Of a stretch of 64,000 bases of DNA, positions 35,001-45,977 are shown piece by piece; the first letter of the stretch is position 1; every line of letters begins with the position of its first letter. The stretch is taken from the NCBI GenBank assembly GCA_036971715.1, contig JAVHJL010000005.1:806001-870000 (forward strand), given 5' to 3'. A program made the position numbers and the translations under genes. Under the pieces are notes generated by a model. That model made no database searches, was not told the origin of the DNA, and saw only the letters and a list, made by a program, of their open reading frames with translations. The stretch is from Arthrobotrys musiformis. Taxonomy: Eukaryota; Ascomycota; Orbiliomycetes; Orbiliales; Orbiliaceae.

Positions 35001-35762
35001 AATTTGGTACTATGTCGGGGAGCAGTCTACGGAGAATATCCCAGCGTGGACGAAAGATCCGACTATTCGTGTTTCTGATAAGGATGCTGTTGAACCACAT
35101 TTGCAGCGAAGGAGCGGGACTGGTGATGGTCCCTGTTACATGACCCAAGCGGAGGAGAGAGTCAAAGCGGAGGCAGTGATGGCCGCTCAACAGCGGACAG
35201 GCTATTATCAGCCGTTGCAAGCTCAACAGCCAGGAGGCCAGGCAGGGGGACCGAACGGGAAAGCAGTTCCTCAACCGTTCCATACTCCCAACTGGAGACA
35301 GCCACAGCCAGCTCCAGCCCAGCCTGCAGGGCCAATTGCCAGTACAAGTAGTGGGCAGAGATTTGTCGTTGCTTCTGCCAATAATGGGCGTAGAGTGTTC
35401 TATGTGAGTACCTTAACCCTCAGCTCAGTGAAGCCTTGTGTTGTTTCCAGGTGCTTTTCGAAATATTTAAACCTCCATCTCTCAGCTCCCCAACTTACAA
35501 ACCATCTCTTCATCTACAGAGCCCTCTCCAACCCACCACTTATCAAAGCTACCAAGGCACGACCCATCGTGTCAGTTACAAGTCTCCGATGGCTTCCTCT
35601 TCTGCCGGCCCCCTCGGTGCCAAATCCACTCCTCCGGTCAACAGCAGCGGGTCTCCCGTTCCTCCTCTCGGGTCGTCTCAAGGCCCAAATCCCTATCCAA
35701 GCAACGCCTCGGCTTCCACTCCATCCCGGCCAGCTCAGCAGTCCCGCGCGACGCCTTCTTAG
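32002..35762 (+). CDS. kdmA: KDM4-family histone demethylase (JmjN, JmjC, PHD)
   Basis: Six exons: 32002-32214, 32456-32553, 32628-34050, 34101-34171, 34233-35403 and 35451-35762, giving 1095 residues. JmjN covers about 50-95 (IPVFKPNMDQFRSFYKFI), followed by NPIEQHIAGS and YNLPQWR motifs as in Rph1/KDM4. JmjC spans about 325-475: WHLED supplies the Fe(II) His and Glu, and GYHAGYN the second His; YSINYIHFG and KLVHHEGEFVITFP are also present. An extended PHD finger (580-660) has CVLCPNE, CFYCRAKGGACFQC, YHPTCA. Fe(II)/2-oxoglutarate enzymes of this family demethylate H3K9/K36me3, and the domain order matches Aspergillus KdmA. The last frame ends at a TAG in a Ser/Pro/Ala-rich linker, with 148 more open codons in the same frame behind it. 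Confidence 0.9.
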
Positions 35763-36209
35763 GCCAAGAATCCTTCGCCTGAGGAGGCTCCGCTTGTTGA
35801 GTTCATCAAGCACCTTGCTCAAACCTGGGGCTCAACATATGCCACTAAGCCCTACGAAGTCATTGTTAGGGAGATTTCACAACGCGCCTCTCTCCTCTGG
35901 TCCGTTGGGAAGCTTCCTCCACCTCGTTCCACCAGAGCTTACGATTGCCATTATTACGTTATTGATATTATGTCTCGTGTTGCCGAGCTTCACAAGGCCT
36001 GGGGCGGCGACAGGCCTCCAGAATCCTTTCATCAACAACCACCAGTTTATCAACCCATCGTTCCCCTTTCCGACCAGCAGCTCGTCAATCTTACGGCCGC
36101 TCTTGAAATCTCTTCTCCTATCATCCTTCCCCGGACCGAGGAAGAGTACATGGATGAGTTTGTCGACGAAATGCGCCAGTTTGGACTCAACCAGAATGCT
36201 GCAGGTTGA
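35763..36209 (+). other. In-frame coding continuation of kdmA beyond a TAG codon
   Basis: Directly after the TAG at 35760-35762, the same frame stays open for 148 codons to TGA at 36207-36209. It reads like a folded domain (PLVEFIKHLAQTWGSTYATK, VIVREISQRASLLWSVGKLP, YVIDIMSRVAELHKAW, EEYMDEFVDEMRQFGLNQ), not like 3' UTR. No donor that would remove the TAG in phase was found. It may be the lost C-terminal domain of the demethylase, a read-through extension, or the result of a base error. Confidence 0.65.
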
Positions 36210-36939
36210 CCGCCCACCCTTCCAACAATTCTTAAAGCGGACGATGGCACCAACTTTGACGGAATGTCTGGAATCGATTTCTTTTACGACTTTATTTCCT
36301 TTTTTTAGCGCCAACGATTTCCTTTTGCCTGGTTTTTTCTCGATTCGCCCTTTCCCCCCGAACGATCTCCTCTTCGACTCTCTCTTTCGACTAGGCAATG
36401 TTTGATATTGGCTCTAACTTCTAATCATATTTAATCAAATCCCTCCCCCCCTATACTATGTGCCTGTGCCTGCTCCTGTTCCTATTGTTGATGCTTTTAT
36501 CTTTTTTCTCTCTTTTCCCTTTCTTTGTCCATGTTCGGGTTCCCGGTGTTCACTGGCTCAGATTCCTTTATTTTGCTTGTTTTCTCCATGGCCTTTATAT
36601 ATATTATATCACTGCGTGAGGGGAGGGCATGTTGTGTTCCTGTAATGAACGATTCGATGATCGATCGGTAGAACGAAGCTCTTAATAGTTCTTTTTCTTG
36701 GTTGCTCTCTAGATGAGTGAGCGGATGAAAAGTATTATTTATTACCATTTTGCGTGTTCTCTGTAGTCAAGTAGCTGTAGTAGCGTGGTTTGTAGGTTGT
36801 AAAATAGGACAGGGGTGCTTGGAAGCTCCCAGCTTGAGCTTAAGCTCGAAACGCGCTTGACCACAAACACAACCCAACCTTCAACAACCCACCACACACA
36901 CACACAAAATATGCATCGGAATCTACGCTCGCTGTACAG
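36210..36939. other. Spacer between kdmA and the Rad57-like gene
   Basis: T-rich 3' flank of kdmA (36210-36650), then an A/C-rich stretch with a short CACA repeat (36891-36906) before the ATG at 36940. No gene seen. Confidence 0.5.
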
Positions 36940-38366
36940 ATGGATCTAATAACGGTGCTACCGAGTATATACCGTACGAACCCGGGGTTGAAGTCGTTAC
37001 TGATGCGGCACGGGCCGGCGTTCGATGCGAGTGGGATTACGACGGTGGATTTGATGAGTGTTGATGTTAGGGAGTTATGTCAGCGGGCTAGGATCAGTTT
37101 GGGGGATCTGAGGAGGATCGTGGAGGGGGTTAGGGATGGGTTGAATGCTGAGACCCTGGGGGGACCGGTTGGGGCGCCGGTTCTTGGGATGTCGGGTTCG
37201 ACGCCGGAGGGGGTTACGAGGTTTAGGGGGAGGAATATGGAGGCTTTGGGGAGAAGGCAGAGGGGGGTTGGGGTTTGGGATGATGGAGTGGATGGGGTTC
37301 TTGGTGGGGGGGTTTATACTGGAGCTTTGGTTGAGGTTGTTGGTGAGAGGTTTGTATTTTCATTCTGGGGTTTTTGGGGGGTATATGCTGATTATGTAGT
37401 GGTGTCGGGAAGACGCAGTTTCTGTTAAGGCTGTGTTTTTCGATCCAGCAGCCGCCGCATAATAAGTCTGCGATATACATCTGCACCGAATCACAAATCT
37501 CGACGAAGAGGATGGTATCCATGCTCGACCGACTGGTCTCCGATCGAGTCCCCGGTTTCGAAACACTGAGCATGGGAAGGATCCACACGGCTATGTGTCA
37601 GTACCTCGAAACGCTGGAGCATATAGTAAAATACCAACTCCCCAGCGCGATCGAGAAGTTCGGCGCGGGATTGATCGTGATCGATAGCATTGCCGCGAAT
37701 TTCAGGGTCGATGATGCGGAAGACGATAATAACAACCGACCAAAAGGGAGGAGCGCGAAATTGGCGAGAAGAGCGGGGGATATAGTTCGCCTGGGATTAT
37801 GTCTGAAGGAGATGGCGGTGAAGTACAACGTCGCCATCGTGGTCGCGAATCAAGTCTCGGATACGTTCGAACCGGCTTGGAAACGTCATGTCGAGGTCCC
37901 TTCATCTGCGATTGTGGCTTCGGTGGAGAGTACGCCTGCGACGCAGAGGTCGGTGGAGATTCCGTTGGCTGGGTATTCGCTCCCGACGGATGAGTTGATG
38001 ATGACGTATGATTACCAGGCGAAGTGGTTTAATGGGTGGGGGGAGGAGGTGGATATTAATACCGTTCATCCGGGGGGTGAGGAGGATGAAGTCTTGATTC
38101 AGGCTTTGAAAAAGCTGAAGACACCAATGTTAGGGATGACTTGGACGAATTTGCTGGATGCGAGGGTGGCGCTGGTGAAGGGGGTCGCGAGGAGGGAAGC
38201 CGAGTGGGAAGGGGAGGAGGAAGACGGGGAGGGGAGGACGAGGAGGTGGGTCAAGGTTGTTTTTGCGCCGTGGGTGCAGAGCGGGGTTTTATTGGAGTAT
38301 GAGATTTGGGAAGGCGGGGTTAGGAGTGTTAGGCCTGTTTCGAATAGTGGGGAGGAGGGGGGGTAA
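36940..38366 (+). CDS. rad57: Rad51 paralogue, Rad57/XRCC3 type
   Basis: Two exons, 36940-37349 and 37400-38366, give 458 residues (yeast Rad57 has 460). The 50-nt intron (GTTTGT donor, TATGTAG acceptor) falls inside the Walker A motif; splicing restores GESGVGKTQFLLRL. Walker B is GAGLIVIDSIAANFR. A KSAIYICTES-QISTKRM segment and an IVVANQVSDTF motif follow, as in RecA-fold paralogues. The N-terminus (ITTVDLMSVDVRELCQRARI) is the small helical domain. Rad57 pairs with Rad55 to help load Rad51 on ssDNA in homologous recombination. C-terminal residues 390-440 include an acidic, Gly-rich insertion. XRCC3 and Rad57 are orthologous-type, so the symbol follows yeast. The gene is G-rich on the plus strand, unlike its neighbours. 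Confidence 0.88.
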
Positions 38367-38860
38367 TTCTTATATTGTGCTTTTGGGGGTTCTTGCATTG
38401 CGGATTGAGGTTATGGACTGCGGGGGGGTTAGGTTGTGATACCCATATGCATATCGCGGTGGATTTAGCGTGGTGTTCCTGGCGTTCCTTCACATTCACA
38501 TTTGATTTCAAAGGCCATTTCTATATGTATTATAGAGGAATAAAACGATAGTGACCGATTTGTTCATTTCATTTTTGTCTTTCCGGCACTTGCTATTCTA
38601 TTACACCAAATCGCAACTGTTGTCCCACCGTAATCACAAAAGAGACATAAAAAACGCCAGAAGGGTGGGGTTCATCAATATCGAACAAACAAATAACGCC
38701 GGTGTTTCCTGAGTAAAAACGAACTGAAATGTGCATTTTCAAGCTTGGAATGAACCCCTTGGTAAACATAAAAGGGGATGCCTGGAGTAGCTGAATCATC
38801 GGATGGTCATAACTTAAGCTTAAGGGGGTGGAAAAGAGGAAATATCAAAAATCTCATCTA
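38367..38860. other. Convergent 3' spacer (rad57 / ufd1)
   Basis: Both genes end here tail to tail. No further coding potential recognised. Confidence 0.5.
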
Positions 38861-40338
38861 CTAGTCGATGTCGATTACTTCCTTGCCTCGTAGTGTTCTC
38901 CCGGACGGCTGGCCCGAAGATGTAGCTTTACCCTTTCCCTTCGGATCGGCCGATTCGTCCCGATCTTTTCGTTTGGAAGCGGCGCGTAGGGATTGTCCTT
39001 GTCCTGAGAACGTTGCGGTGTTTGTGGGCTCAGCTTCGGATCCTTCGGTTTTCTTCACGGGTATGATTTCGTACCCGAAGAAGAGGGTGCCCGGTGGGAG
39101 TCTTAGAGCAGCCGGTGGTGGCTTTCCATCCCTCATTAATGTTGTGGTATCGATGATCTTCCCATTCGCGGGGAGTCTGATGGAAGTTGTCGGCGGGGCG
39201 GCTACGCTTGTTGGTGGGGGCGGGGGAGGGGCAGGAGTGCCTGGTTTGGATTTACTCTTCCTGTTTACTAGTTTCTGACCTGATCCTGTGAATGCATCCG
39301 ATGGTTTGAGATGCTTGTTGCTCGATGAACCCGGTGCTAGATCCTGGTATTTGATCTCAGCCGCCATGGCACCTTGTCCTGCATTCGCCCCGACCCCGCC
39401 GGCAAGCGCGGAAGAAGGTCTGGTGGAATTCACGCTACTGGCGGGTTTACTCCTCTCCGGTTCCACGTAACCCACGGGAGCCGCAAAGTCTACCTCTATA
39501 TCCGTTTCAACGACGGAGATGGCGCCGTTCCTGACGCTAGGTTTTACTTCCAAGACGGCGATTTCGAAGATGGTGTCGTTGTAGGAGAAGGAGAAGATGT
39601 CGTCTTTTGTCAGGGCTGAGAAGTTTCGGAGGGCGTTTTCGAGGACGGCTTTGGGGTCTGAGATGTCGAGGAAGTCGACGGATTGGGGTTGGAGTTTTAT
39701 GAAGGATCCGGGGGGGAGGTCGGTTGATTTGACTTGGATGAGGTCGCCGGGTTCTAGGAGGAGGGTTTGCATGATCTGGTCGGTATACTTGTTAGCTAGA
39801 GCTATTCTTACAATATATATATATATGGTAGAGGTAGATGTGGTAACATACCCACTGCGGTAGATATATCCTCCCCTCCTCAGCGACAAACTCGAGCACA
39901 CCGCAGTGCGTAAGCTTCCCTTTCCCGTTATGGAGCTCGAACAGCATGGGATAGGAGATATGGAGACGGGTGAGCTTGTCGAGGGCGCTAGGAGGCATGA
40001 TGACCTTGCCGCCGTAGTTGAGGTTCTCACGACCGGTGGGCATCATAGCTACGGGGTAACAACGGTAGTACTCGTCGAAACGGCGTGTGACGCCCGAACG
40101 GCCGATGGGACCATCGTAATCATCGTATCCGTAGCCGCCGTAGCTCTGGAAGTAGTAAGAAGAGGAAGAAGAGGACATGTTAGCGGATCCTTGTAGTTCA
40201 GAGGTTGAGTTTGAGGGTGAGTTTGAGGGTGAGGCTGGGTCTGATGGACGTGATGTATGTTGACGAGGACGACGCCAACGAACGAGACGATGGAGGATGT
40301 TCATGGTGGGATTTCTGTGGACAGTCATGACTTACCAT
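38861..40338 (-). CDS. ufd1: Ufd1, substrate adaptor of Cdc48
   Basis: Three exons, 40338-40336 (ATG only), 40145-39852 and 39775-38861, give 403 residues. The N-terminal Ufd1 double-psi barrel region is clear: RRFDEYYRCYPVAMM, GGKVIMPPSALDKL, YPMLFEL, GVLEFVAEEGRIYLPQWIM, DLIQVKSTDLPPGSFIKLQPQ, DFLDI, LENALRNFSALTKDD. Ufd1 works with Npl4 and Cdc48/p97 to extract ubiquitinated proteins in ER-associated and nuclear degradation. The C-terminal part is Pro/Ser/Lys-rich with seven prolines in a row. The one-codon first exon is chosen because ATG/GTAAGT is a strong donor, GCTAAC plus a pyrimidine tract precedes CAG/AGC, and the result begins directly with SYGGYGYDD. An alternative unspliced start at 40178 (MSSSSSSYYF) would add ten residues. 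Confidence 0.88.
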
Positions 40339-41462
40339 GATGGCGATGAAGGGAGAAGAAAGGAAGGCCGGAGATGGTTCTTGATGATATTACCGTTATT
40401 CTTGCTCTGTCTCGTGATCTTGGCCGAGGTGGTTGAAGTGTGTTTGGAGTGTGGTTGAAGTGTGGTTGAGGTGGTTGTGGACGTGTGTGTAACGAAGAGG
40501 GTGGAAAGCTCACCAGGTGGGATGGTCTGTGACGACAGCGTGCTGCCTCGACCTTACCTGACCTGACCTTGCCAAGGCAACGAGCTCAAGGCGTCGCTAG
40601 GGCCATGATTACATAATCCTAACTAACACAATTCCTTGTTGGAATTTAAGGTATCTGATATCAATCCCTACTAAATTAGCAGTAGATTGACTGAATTTGA
40701 AGGTCTTCGGATATATATATCCGTCAAATATTCTATATTATTACTTAGCTCAGCGTTGTACATGGAGCGACTCTCTCGGTGAAAATCAACTTTATAACTG
40801 CTGATAATACCTATATACTGAACATCTGCTCTTCCAGACCTTTAAGAGACCCCGAGGTTATATGTCTGTCGCGAGCCCAAATATTTAAATTACCTGACCT
40901 ACTTTTTATTTTAAATAAAAAGAACACGTTCAATAGGTTAGCAATGGAAAGGGCTGTTGAGATACCTCATGATATCATCAAGGATGGTAGCTTACTCGAT
41001 CGTTGCAGTTTGTTTTTCAATTTGGTCCGGTATCAAAATCCGACGCTTTTGATAAACTAATATAAAGCGGCCAAAACATTGGTTGAATAATTTTGAACTG
41101 GTATGGTATCTTGTATGATGTGCCGTAGATGCAGCCTAGGAACGAGACTAGATGCAGCCCATATGGTACACGTAGCTACGCTATAAGGGTTAGATCAACA
41201 GGTCTCATTGGATTTGCAGGCTGCCCATTAGCTTATGGTTAGGTCAAGTAAATCGAGAACTCCCGTGTTGGCTGGCGCCGCGAGACCAAGTAAATTGATC
41301 TCATTCTCTAGTTCTTGTATTAATAAAATTTAATTTGCTCCAACTTTATGAACTTCGGCCAAGCGAAATCCACATACTATATTTTAGTCCTTTAAAGTTA
41401 TAGACTTGTCTCGTACGCCGCCCATCCGGGGTTATAGTTATAGACGTGCCATGCAATCTTTA

Positions 41463-41466
<4 letters not shown>

Positions 41467-41495
<29 letters not shown>
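41467..41495. repeat. Poly-T homopolymer tract
   Basis: About 29 consecutive T residues in an otherwise AT-rich spacer. It may be a nucleosome-excluding tract or the scar of an A-tailed retrocopy on the minus strand; no target-site duplication was recognised. Confidence 0.6.
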
Positions 41496-41496
<1 letters not shown>

Positions 41497-43044
41497 GTAG
41501 CTGTAATATATATCGTGTTAACGTTAACATGCGGTATCGATGAGCGAGCGCCCCACAAGAACCTTAGGGATCGTCGCTCAATGGAATATCATTCCATCAC
41601 ACAACATTATGGTCACCCAATATATTAATACCTCATCGCTTGGTTTTTTCAAACCCATTGTCGTCGACGAGATGTTCACCAAGGCTCGGCACTCGGCGTT
41701 AGTCAAATCTGTGGACAGGGTCCCACAACCGGCTGCCATACTAGGTAAAAATAGACGCCCCCAGTCCCACAACATACGCAGGTACGCATACCCTAGAAAA
41801 CGAGTACATAAATTCGAATCAGCTGCTTTGTCGTTGGCTGAGTTAATTAGCCTCGAATGGTTCGGTGAATTTATTGAGTAGCGAAAGTTTGGGTATACAT
41901 GAATTATCAAACCTTCCAAGAAGACGGAACATCTAGCTAGTCAATTTTGTAATAGTACCTTCTTTATACCGACATCTCTCTTTTTAAAAGACTTGGAAGC
42001 GCCATGGAAGCATACCCCACTTCTTGGAAGCTTTGATGTGACCCTGTAACCGGGACTTTTGGGACTGTCTTAAATACACTCCGGGGGTAGCCGATAGCAA
42101 CCCTTTCACCTTCATCTTTGTAAACATATATTTACTTTTTATCATAACGATTGAACCCCGAGCTTTGAATGAAATAGGGTTGCTCTCAAGACCCTCTAGC
42201 AGCTGCTATATACCCACAAAATTTAGATATGCATGAGGCTCTAAATGACAGGCGCATGGTACGCATATTTTGACTCGGCGGGGAGGGTGGCCCGGCCCCA
42301 GACACCACTCTTCTGTTCCGAATGAGCGTTCACAATCCAACTTGGGATACTGTCGGCTAATCGTTTAACTGGAATCCGGGGTCTGCTGAAACAGAATTTA
42401 ATTAGAGAGTCCGGGGCCGAGCGACACGCGGACCAGTCCGCTTTTTTTCTTCTTTTTTTTCAAATTTGATGGTAGCCCTTACAGGTCTGGGTATGAGACA
42501 TGTCGAAAATGGCGGCCTGAAATCAAGAATTTAACTACTAGTATCTACCATGGTGTTTTGAAAAGGATCTATCGGGAAGCTTTCTACACCATTGCGCTAC
42601 ATGGTGAATTTTAGTCACAGATAGAACCTATCTATTCAAGTCCAACCCGTAATCGGCCAAATACAAAAGTAACCTGCATAATGATAGCCTAGGGAGCACT
42701 GACGCCTGCTAGCTCTCCAATTTCCCCGGATTTTACAGGCTTGACCCAGGCTAGAATCGATCTCTTCGCCGTTCGGAAAAATTTTAAACTTCCCGATAGC
42801 GGTAGCTCCACTTGGGATCAGCGAACGTAAAAGTTGCGCATTATAGTCAAGTTCTTTGTAGCGTGCATACCTTCCTTAATTGATAATGTCGATGACTATC
42901 GGTGATGACATTAGCTCTCTACACCCTGCGGTCAATGGTTCTTAGCCTCTTTGGAGTAACCACCAGTCTTGTTTACGCTCTCGTCGGCTTACCGGCAAGC
43001 TTATAGCACGGTTGTGAAGAAGTAATTAGCCGCCGCGGCGAGAA

Positions 43045-43052
43045 TTATATAT
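43045..43052 (+). promoter_or_regulatory. TATA-like element of the secreted-protein gene
   Basis: TTATATAT lies about 190 bases upstream of the ATG at 43240, with a pyrimidine-rich stretch and a candidate leader intron in between. Placement is compatible with an RNA polymerase II core promoter of a highly regulated gene. Confidence 0.4.
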
Positions 43053-43239
43053 GAACCCTTAGATCTGCTATCTGGTCATCCTCTTTTTCTCTTCATTATC
43101 ACTATCTCTACCACAATCGAAGGAGAAGAAGAGAAACATATACAAAGGTTAGTCAGTAACCTATCTTCCCTGATTCTCCAAACAACCACCTAACTTTCAA
43201 ATCAACTTAGAACCCCCCTACAAAACCCATTCCGCCAAA

Positions 43240-43557
43240 ATGCAACTCTCAAAGCTCGCCTTCCTCCTCCCCCTCGTCGCCACCGTCCTGGCCGCCGCGG
43301 TTCCAGCCGAAAACTCCGGCGTCAGCATGGCCACCGAGGACCTGAACATCTTGGACAAACGTGCCTGCAAGAGCAACGGCTGCAGCTGCGCAAGGGGCAC
43401 CAGCGCGGGAATCTACTGCGGACGATGCAGTGCCGTCAAGTCCTTCGGCCGTGGCGGAAAGAGCAATGATGCTTATCAGTGCAATTCGAACGGCGATTGT
43501 TGTCTGTATGGACCTCGATCTAGCTGTGCCGTTAGCTCTTTCTCTCCATGTGGTTAA
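43240..43557 (+). CDS. Small secreted cysteine-rich protein with Kex2 site
   Basis: Single exon of 105 residues. Residues 1-19 are a clear signal peptide (MQLSKLAFLLPLVATVLAAA), followed by a short propeptide ending in LDKR, a Kex2-type site near residue 42. The predicted mature peptide of about 64 residues begins ACKSNGCSC and has ten cysteines, including an adjacent pair (DCCLYG) and a final SPCG; an even number suits five disulfides. It is Ser/Gly-rich and basic in the middle (KSFGRGGKSN). Size, signal, Kex2 site and cysteine density are those of fungal apoplastic effectors or antimicrobial-type peptides, but I recognise no named family and claim no activity. The surrounding AT-rich, gene-poor DNA is also typical of such genes. 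Confidence 0.85.
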   Translation: MQLSKLAFLLPLVATVLAAAVPAENSGVSMATEDLNILDKRACKSNGCSCARGTSAGIYCGRCSAVKSFGRGGKSNDAYQCNSNGDCCLYGPRSSCAVSSFSPCG

Positions 43558-44290
43558 ATTATATTGGGAAATTGGTTGTGCCATCTAGTCTCATGAGGGC
43601 AGCGCTTGTGGTCGTGAGAGGACTAATTTTTGTACATATAATGTATATATAATCAGAGAATTTTAACATACGGTATCGTCTTTTACCGACTAATATATAT
43701 AAAAGATTCACCTTCATCAAGTCAAACATTTAAAGGTTATGCAAAATATGCAGCAGTGTGAAGAGTGTCAGCAATTGATTGTAAGTGTAACCAACTAGAC
43801 TTAGGACTCGATCGAGCTCTGCAGCTGGGTACGAGACCAATCGAGCTCCAACTTTGAGTTGCTTACAACAATTACCACAGTTCACGAGAACTGGTATATT
43901 AAACATGCAATTTTTTCAAATCCATGAATAATCCAGATTATATTTTTTGTTCGCATTATCGAGACGAGATTATTTAGAAGCACAATTTACTATCCAGCTT
44001 CAATAGCATCCAATTCACTTTGTTCTGTCTGCTAGTATAAATATGTATGGGGGAGTGTTACATAAGCGAGATCCTGGCAGCAAAGGCGACCGGGGAGCTT
44101 GAACGCGTCTACCAAACGAACAAACCTCATTGCGCCGCCAACCTCGGAAATTTCCTCGCAATCAACCATCTCCCCACAACCACCACCACACCCACCACCA
44201 CTCCATCAGACACCGCCATCGCCGTCTATAATTACGCCAAGGATTCACTCATTAAAATAGTTACTGTTGATACCATACCCATAATCCAAG
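43558..44290. other. Spacer and promoter of rvb2
   Basis: A TATA-like AGTATAAATATG lies at 44034-44045, about 250 bases before the start codon. An open frame beginning at 44047 overlaps the rvb2 start out of frame and could act as an upstream ORF if transcription starts early enough. Confidence 0.45.
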
Positions 44291-45977
44291 ATGGTAATCC
44301 CCCTCCTTCCACCCAATTGGAGTCAAACAGACATAAAAAAAAAACTAGTATTGACTAAAAAAAATAGCAAGCGATAACCACAGTCTCTGAAACAAGGGAC
44401 GTCCGCGGCCTCAACCTCATCGCTTCGCATTCTCACATCCGCGGTCTGGGCGTCGAGCCTGATACCCTACAACCACGGGCCAATGCCGCACAGGGCCTCA
44501 TCGGCCAGGAGAAGGCCAGGAAGGCCGCTGCCGTCATCCTCCAGATGGTTCGCGAGGGGAAGATCGCTGGTAGAGCTATTCTGATGGCTGGACCTCCCAG
44601 GTACGCGTTTATCCTAATATCCACCACTACGGATCTATATTACTACATTGGGGATTCGTTGGAAGGAATGGTTTGTCGCTGACTGTTGGGAATAGCACCG
44701 GAAAGACGGCCATCGCCATGGGCATGGCGCAGAGTCTGGGTTCCGACGTCCCGTTTACAATCCTCACATCCACCGAAATCTTCTCGTTAGAAATGTCCAA
44801 GACGGAAGCTCTCACGCAAGCGTTCAGGAAGTCCATCGGTGTCAGGATAAAAGAGGAGACAGAGATCATTGAGGGAGAGGTCGTCGAGATCCAAGTCGAT
44901 AGATCCGTCACCGGTGTAAGGACCTCACTACTAGAGTATGAGATAGAGAAGAAGAGGGGCTAAAATCGGAGATAGGGCACAAAACAAGGCAAACTCACCA
45001 TGAAAACAACCGACATGGAAGCCGTCTGGGACATGGGCGCCAAGATGATCGAAAGCATGTCCAAAGAAAAAGTCATCGCCGGCGACATCATCTCCCTCGA
45101 CAAGTCCTCCGGCAAAGTCACCAAGCTCGGCCGGTCGTACGCAAAAGCCAGAGATTACGATGCGATGGGTCCCGATACCAAATTCCTACAGTGCCCCGAA
45201 GGAGAACTCCAGAAGCGACGGGAGGTGGTCCACACCGTTTCTCTACACGAAATCGACGTCATCAATTCCCGTACCCAGGGGTTCCTCGCCCTCTTCTCAG
45301 GCGACACCGGTGAAATCAGGTCGGAGGTTCGAGATCAGATCAATATCAAGGTCGGAGAGTGGAGGGAAGAAGGAAAGGCAGAGATCGTCCCCGGTGTTCT
45401 GTTCATCGATGAGATTCACATGCTGGATATCGAATGCTTCTCGTACATCAACAGAGCCCTGGAAAGTGAGCTGTCGCCGATTGTTATCATGGCGTCGAAC
45501 AGGGGAACGACAAGAATAAGAGGAACAAACTACAAGTCGCCGCATGGTCTTCCGATAGACTTGTTAGACAGAGTGCTGATCATCCCAACCCCTGGTTATA
45601 CTGCTCCCGAGATCGAGCAAATCTTGTCGATAAGAGCTCAGGAACAGGAGGTTGATTTGGACGGCAATGCGCTGTCGCTTTTGACGAAGATCGGATCGGA
45701 GACGTCGTTGAGATATGCTTCGCAACTTATCACCACGGCTAATATGATTGCATCGAAACGTCCGAAGAAGACGGTTACGGTGGATGATGTCAGCCGTAGT
45801 TTCAAGTTGTTCTTGGACACCGGCCGCAGCGCGAAGGTACGTTCTAGCAATTTATCATTATTACTATAGGTAACTAACATTTCCGATATCTAGTACCTGG
45901 CTGAATACGAGAACCAATTCATCACGGATGCCAACTACAATGTTAACGGAGGAGGAGATGCTATGGAGATCTCGTAG
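44291..45977 (+). CDS. rvb2: RuvB-like AAA+ ATPase 2 (reptin)
   Basis: Five exons: 44291-44293 (ATG only), 44368-44600, 44696-44915, 44976-45836 and 45894-45977, giving 466 residues (family about 470). Near-complete match to fungal Rvb2: ETRDVRGLNLIASHSHIRGL, GLIGQEKARKAAAVILQMV, Walker A AGPPSTGKTA (split by intron 2), DVPFTILTSTEIFSLEMSKTE, the domain II region RSVTG-GTKQGKL, Walker B LFIDEIHMLD, and sensor MASNRGTTRIRG. Rvb1/Rvb2 hetero-hexamers serve INO80, SWR1, R2TP and TIP60/NuA4-type complexes. The first exon is only the ATG, spliced at ATG/GTAATC; this is supported by the direct join to QAITTVSETRDV. The C-terminal exon ends in a short acidic tail (GGGDAMEIS). Confidence 0.93.

Larger units (their letters stand above)
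40339..43239. other. AT-rich gene-poor island
   Basis: 2.9 kb upstream of both ufd1 (minus) and the secreted protein gene (plus). Open frames at 40779-41060 and 41540-41881 show no domain or splice support and are not called. A T-run of about 29 bases lies at 41467-41495. The last 100 bases before 43240 carry a TATA-like element and a likely leader intron (43148-43210: GTTAGT donor, CTAAC, TTAG). Confidence 0.45.

Noticed and set aside
35600..35762. Intron in kdmA ending at CTTCTTAG that would remove the TAG
   Set aside because: Only weak donors (GTCAAC, GTTCCT) lie in the required phase, and no clear branch site is present. Kept as an open possibility in the finding.
40779..41881. Open frames at 40779-41060 and 41540-41881
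   Set aside because: AT-driven composition without domain or intron support; not callable from sequence alone.
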